From the NCBI GenBank assembly GCA_030705695.1, contig JAUZPX010000087.1, positions 1 through 7,560 of the forward strand: a DNA stretch of 7,560 bases, in the 5' to 3' direction. Origin of the DNA: Bacillota bacterium (GTDB lineage Bacteria; Bacillota; Clostridia; Oscillospirales; Acutalibacteraceae). Under the pieces are notes generated by a model. The model did not search any database. It saw only the letters and a program-made list of their open reading frames with translations, and was not told the origin of the DNA. The translations under genes and the position numbers were made by a program. The number at the start of each line of letters is the position of its first letter. Within the stretch, counting starts at the first letter, position 1. This document shows, one piece after another, positions 5,864 through 7,560 of this stretch.

Positions 5864-6067
5864 ATGGCTACAATTACAAAAGATACAATTATCGGCGATA
5901 TTCTTGATATGGACAGCACAACGGCTCCTTATTTTCTTGAGATGGGAATGCACTGCCTTGGCTGCCCCGCTTCCCGTGGCGAAACTGTAGAAGAAGCTTG
6001 CCAAGTACACGGAATCAATCCCGATGAACTTATCGAGAAACTTAATGCACACCTTGCCGACAAATGA
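5864..6067 (+). CDS. DUF1858 (hybrid-cluster-associated redox disulfide) domain protein
   Basis: This 67-aa protein belongs to the DUF1858 / TIGR03980-type family, a small helical domain with a CxxC pair, here C31 and C34 in MHCLGCPAS. The opening (TKDTIIGDILD) and the end (HGINPDELIEKLN) are typical. The domain is found alone or fused to other proteins, is often encoded near redox genes, and is thought to take part in thiol-disulfide or metal chemistry; its biochemical job is not settled. The start is fixed by GGAGG 8 nt upstream. Its stop codon overlaps the trmK start (ATGA), so the two are probably translationally coupled. Its presence as first gene of a tRNA-modification operon is context only and does not establish a shared function. 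Confidence 0.92.
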   Translation: MATITKDTIIGDILDMDSTTAPYFLEMGMHCLGCPASRGETVEEACQVHGINPDELIEKLNAHLADK

Positions 6068-6768
6068 TTGAAATTTGCAGCAAAAAAACTTTGTTTACAC
6101 TTTCACCAAGGCTTAATCTATGTGCAGAATATATTCGTGATGGCGTGAGTATGGCCGATATCGGCACAGATCACGCCTATTTGCCTGTATGGCTTAAAAT
6201 AACGGGACAAATCACTTCCGCAATTGCGGCAGATATCAATATCGGCCCTTTACAAAAAGCAAAAGAAACTATTGAAAAATATCATGCAGATAATATTGAA
6301 ACTCGGCTTTCTGACGGACTTTATTCAATTTTAGAAAATGAAGCTGATGATATTGTAATCGCAGGTATGGGCGGCGAGTTAATTGCCGAAATCATCTCAA
6401 ATTGCCCATGGAAAATCGGTGCAACCAAGCATCTCATTTTGCAGCCGATGACAAAACCCGAGGTTCTACGGTCGTTTTTATTTAACAACTTTTTTGAAAT
6501 TATAAAAGAACAGGCTGTTGTTGATCACGGAAAAATATACACTGTTATGCTTGCAAAATTTTCAGAAAATAAGGTGAGCTTTTCAAAATCCGATATTTAC
6601 ATCGGGAAACTTTGCCCAAAAGAAAAAGAAACCGATAAACAATTTTTACAAAAGTTAATTAAACAACTGCAAAAACGCACTTTCGGGCTGATTAAAGAAA
6701 ACAAACAAAGCGAAGCGGCAAAACTGCAACAAATTATTAGCGAGGTGAAAGCAGAATGCGGACAATAA
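6064..6768 (+). CDS. trmK: TrmK, tRNA (adenine22-N1)-methyltransferase
   Basis: TrmK (YqfN in B. subtilis, COG2384) uses S-adenosylmethionine to form m1A at position 22 in the D-arm of tRNAs. The protein is 234 aa, the normal length. The Rossmann-like N-domain holds motif I DIGTDHAYLP (32-41), an acidic residue at the end of strand 2 (D57 in AADIN), AGMGG (100-104) and LQPMTK (126-131). The C-terminal third is Lys/Gln-rich and helical, fitting the family's coiled-coil-like domain. The ATG overlaps the preceding stop codon as ATGA, and the 3' end overlaps the Nif3 gene by 13 bp. The trmK-Nif3 pair matches yqfN-yqfO of B. subtilis, which supports the call. Start alternatives a few codons in are possible, but the overlap favours 6064. 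Confidence 0.94.
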   Translation: MIEICSKKTLFTLSPRLNLCAEYIRDGVSMADIGTDHAYLPVWLKITGQITSAIAADINIGPLQKAKETIEKYHADNIETRLSDGLYSILENEADDIVIAGMGGELIAEIISNCPWKIGATKHLILQPMTKPEVLRSFLFNNFFEIIKEQAVVDHGKIYTVMLAKFSENKVSFSKSDIYIGKLCPKEKETDKQFLQKLIKQLQKRTFGLIKENKQSEAAKLQQIISEVKAECGQ

Positions 6769-7511
6769 AAGAAATTTACGATTTTATTGATTCTTTTGCA
6801 CCGTTTAATACAGCTGCCAAATTTGATAATTGTGGATTTCAGATTGGTAATTTCGAAACAAAAGTAAGCCGTGTTTTGCTCTCTTTGGATGTCACTTCAA
6901 ATGTGATCTCCGAAGCAAAAGAACAAGGTACTCAATTAATTATAAGCCATCATCCTGTGCTGTTTTCTCCAACTTCGTGTTTATATGAACAGGATATTCC
7001 TTATCAGCTTATAAAAGCAGGCATTGCCTCACTCTCGGCGCACACAAACCTTGATCTGACCCAAAACGGCGGCGTGAATTTCGAACTTGCAAGAGTATTA
7101 CAGCTTGAAAACATTTGCTTTTTAGACGGTGAATTCATTGCTTACGGCATACTTGATGAGGCGCTTAATTCAGAAGACTTTCTAAATAAAGTAAAACAGT
7201 CTCTTAATTGCACCGCACTGCGTTATTCAGGAGAACCGAGAAAAATCAAAACAGTGGCTGTTTCAAGCGGTTCTGGCGGAGATTCTGTTTACAGGGCTGT
7301 TGAAATGAATTTTGACGCACTTGTTACGGGTGAGGCAAAATATCATGAATTTCTTTATGCTTCGGAAAACAATATCCTACTTATTGACGCAGGGCATTTC
7401 AATACAGAAGACATTGTAATTGAACCGCTTAAAAATCGGCTTTCAAAAGAATTCCCAGATGTAACTTTTACAAAGTCAATTAGTGGAGTAAACCCAATTG
7501 AGATTGTTTAA
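6756..7511 (+). CDS. Nif3/DUF34-family dinuclear-metal-centre protein (YqfO/YbgI-like)
   Basis: This 251-aa cytoplasmic protein belongs to the Nif3-like family, whose known members form toroidal hexamers with two metal ions per subunit. The biochemical role is debated (GTP cyclohydrolase I type 2-like naming, metal handling or hydrolase). The likely metal ligands H65, H66 (SHHPV), D100 (AHTNLD), H214 and E218 (AGHFNTE) line up in order and spacing with those of E. coli YbgI. FDNCG (23-27) and TGEAKYHEF (191-199) are also conserved. At 251 aa it is the short form and lacks the PII-like insert that lengthens B. subtilis YqfO to about 370 aa. The ATG lies inside the end of trmK, with GAGG 10 nt upstream inside the trmK frame, so co-translation is expected. 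It is the last visible gene of the operon. Confidence 0.93.
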   Translation: MRTIKEIYDFIDSFAPFNTAAKFDNCGFQIGNFETKVSRVLLSLDVTSNVISEAKEQGTQLIISHHPVLFSPTSCLYEQDIPYQLIKAGIASLSAHTNLDLTQNGGVNFELARVLQLENICFLDGEFIAYGILDEALNSEDFLNKVKQSLNCTALRYSGEPRKIKTVAVSSGSGGDSVYRAVEMNFDALVTGEAKYHEFLYASENNILLIDAGHFNTEDIVIEPLKNRLSKEFPDVTFTKSISGVNPIEIV

Positions 7512-7533
7512 TACAATTCATTAACTGATAATT

Positions 7534-7556
7534 AAAAAACACCGTAAAGTACTGTG
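7534..7556 (-). terminator. Possible minus-strand terminator at the right edge
   Basis: On the minus strand CACAGTA, CTT and TACGGTG form a short stem with one mismatch, followed by six T (7539-7534). This would suit a gene beyond the right edge converging on the Nif3 operon. The stem is short, its loop is only 3 nt, and the window ends here, so this is tentative. Confidence 0.25.
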
Positions 7557-7560
7557 ATTA

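Overview
The window reads as a chromosomal housekeeping segment from an AT-rich, low-GC Gram-positive bacterium. A spore-forming Clostridia lineage, perhaps near Oscillospirales, is my best guess. The reasons are a SigH (Spo0H)-type sigma factor, the murA / YycJ-type MBL hydrolase / rlmH order, the trmK-Nif3 pair known from Firmicutes, canonical -35/-10 promoters with AGGAGG-type ribosome sites, and frequent TTG starts. The order-level placement is inference only.

Left half (1-4517, minus strand). Reading leftward, comM/yifB (AAA+ ATPase) is followed by a 250 bp gap carrying a strong promoter, then murA (peptidoglycan precursor synthesis), a short hairpin with a U-tract, a YycJ/WalJ-type metallo-beta-lactamase-fold hydrolase, and rlmH (23S rRNA methyltransferase), which runs off the left edge. 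The rlmH reading frame is the oddest coding feature. The first 145 codons are textbook RlmH, but the conserved C-terminal end is missing. It is replaced in frame by at least 43 codons of unrecognised sequence with no stop before the edge.

Middle (4518-5863). A divergent intergenic region separates comM from sigH on the plus strand. After sigH comes an 18-nt inverted repeat and then a compact GC-rich element (about 5330-5393). It folds by eye like a small cloverleaf with a tRNA-type T-arm but no usable anticodon arm. It ends 35 nt before a 93-aa double zinc-ribbon protein gene, which is closed by a strong intrinsic terminator. This tRNA-like element is the best candidate here for something undescribed.

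Right half (5803-7560, plus strand). A clear promoter and AGGAGG-type site drive three overlapping genes: a 67-aa DUF1858 redox-disulfide protein, trmK (tRNA A22 N1-methyltransferase) and a short-form Nif3/DUF34 dinuclear-metal protein. The start/stop overlaps imply translational coupling. The last 49 bases hold no gene, only a possible minus-strand terminator. I see no CRISPR array, insertion sequence with visible ends, or phage genes.
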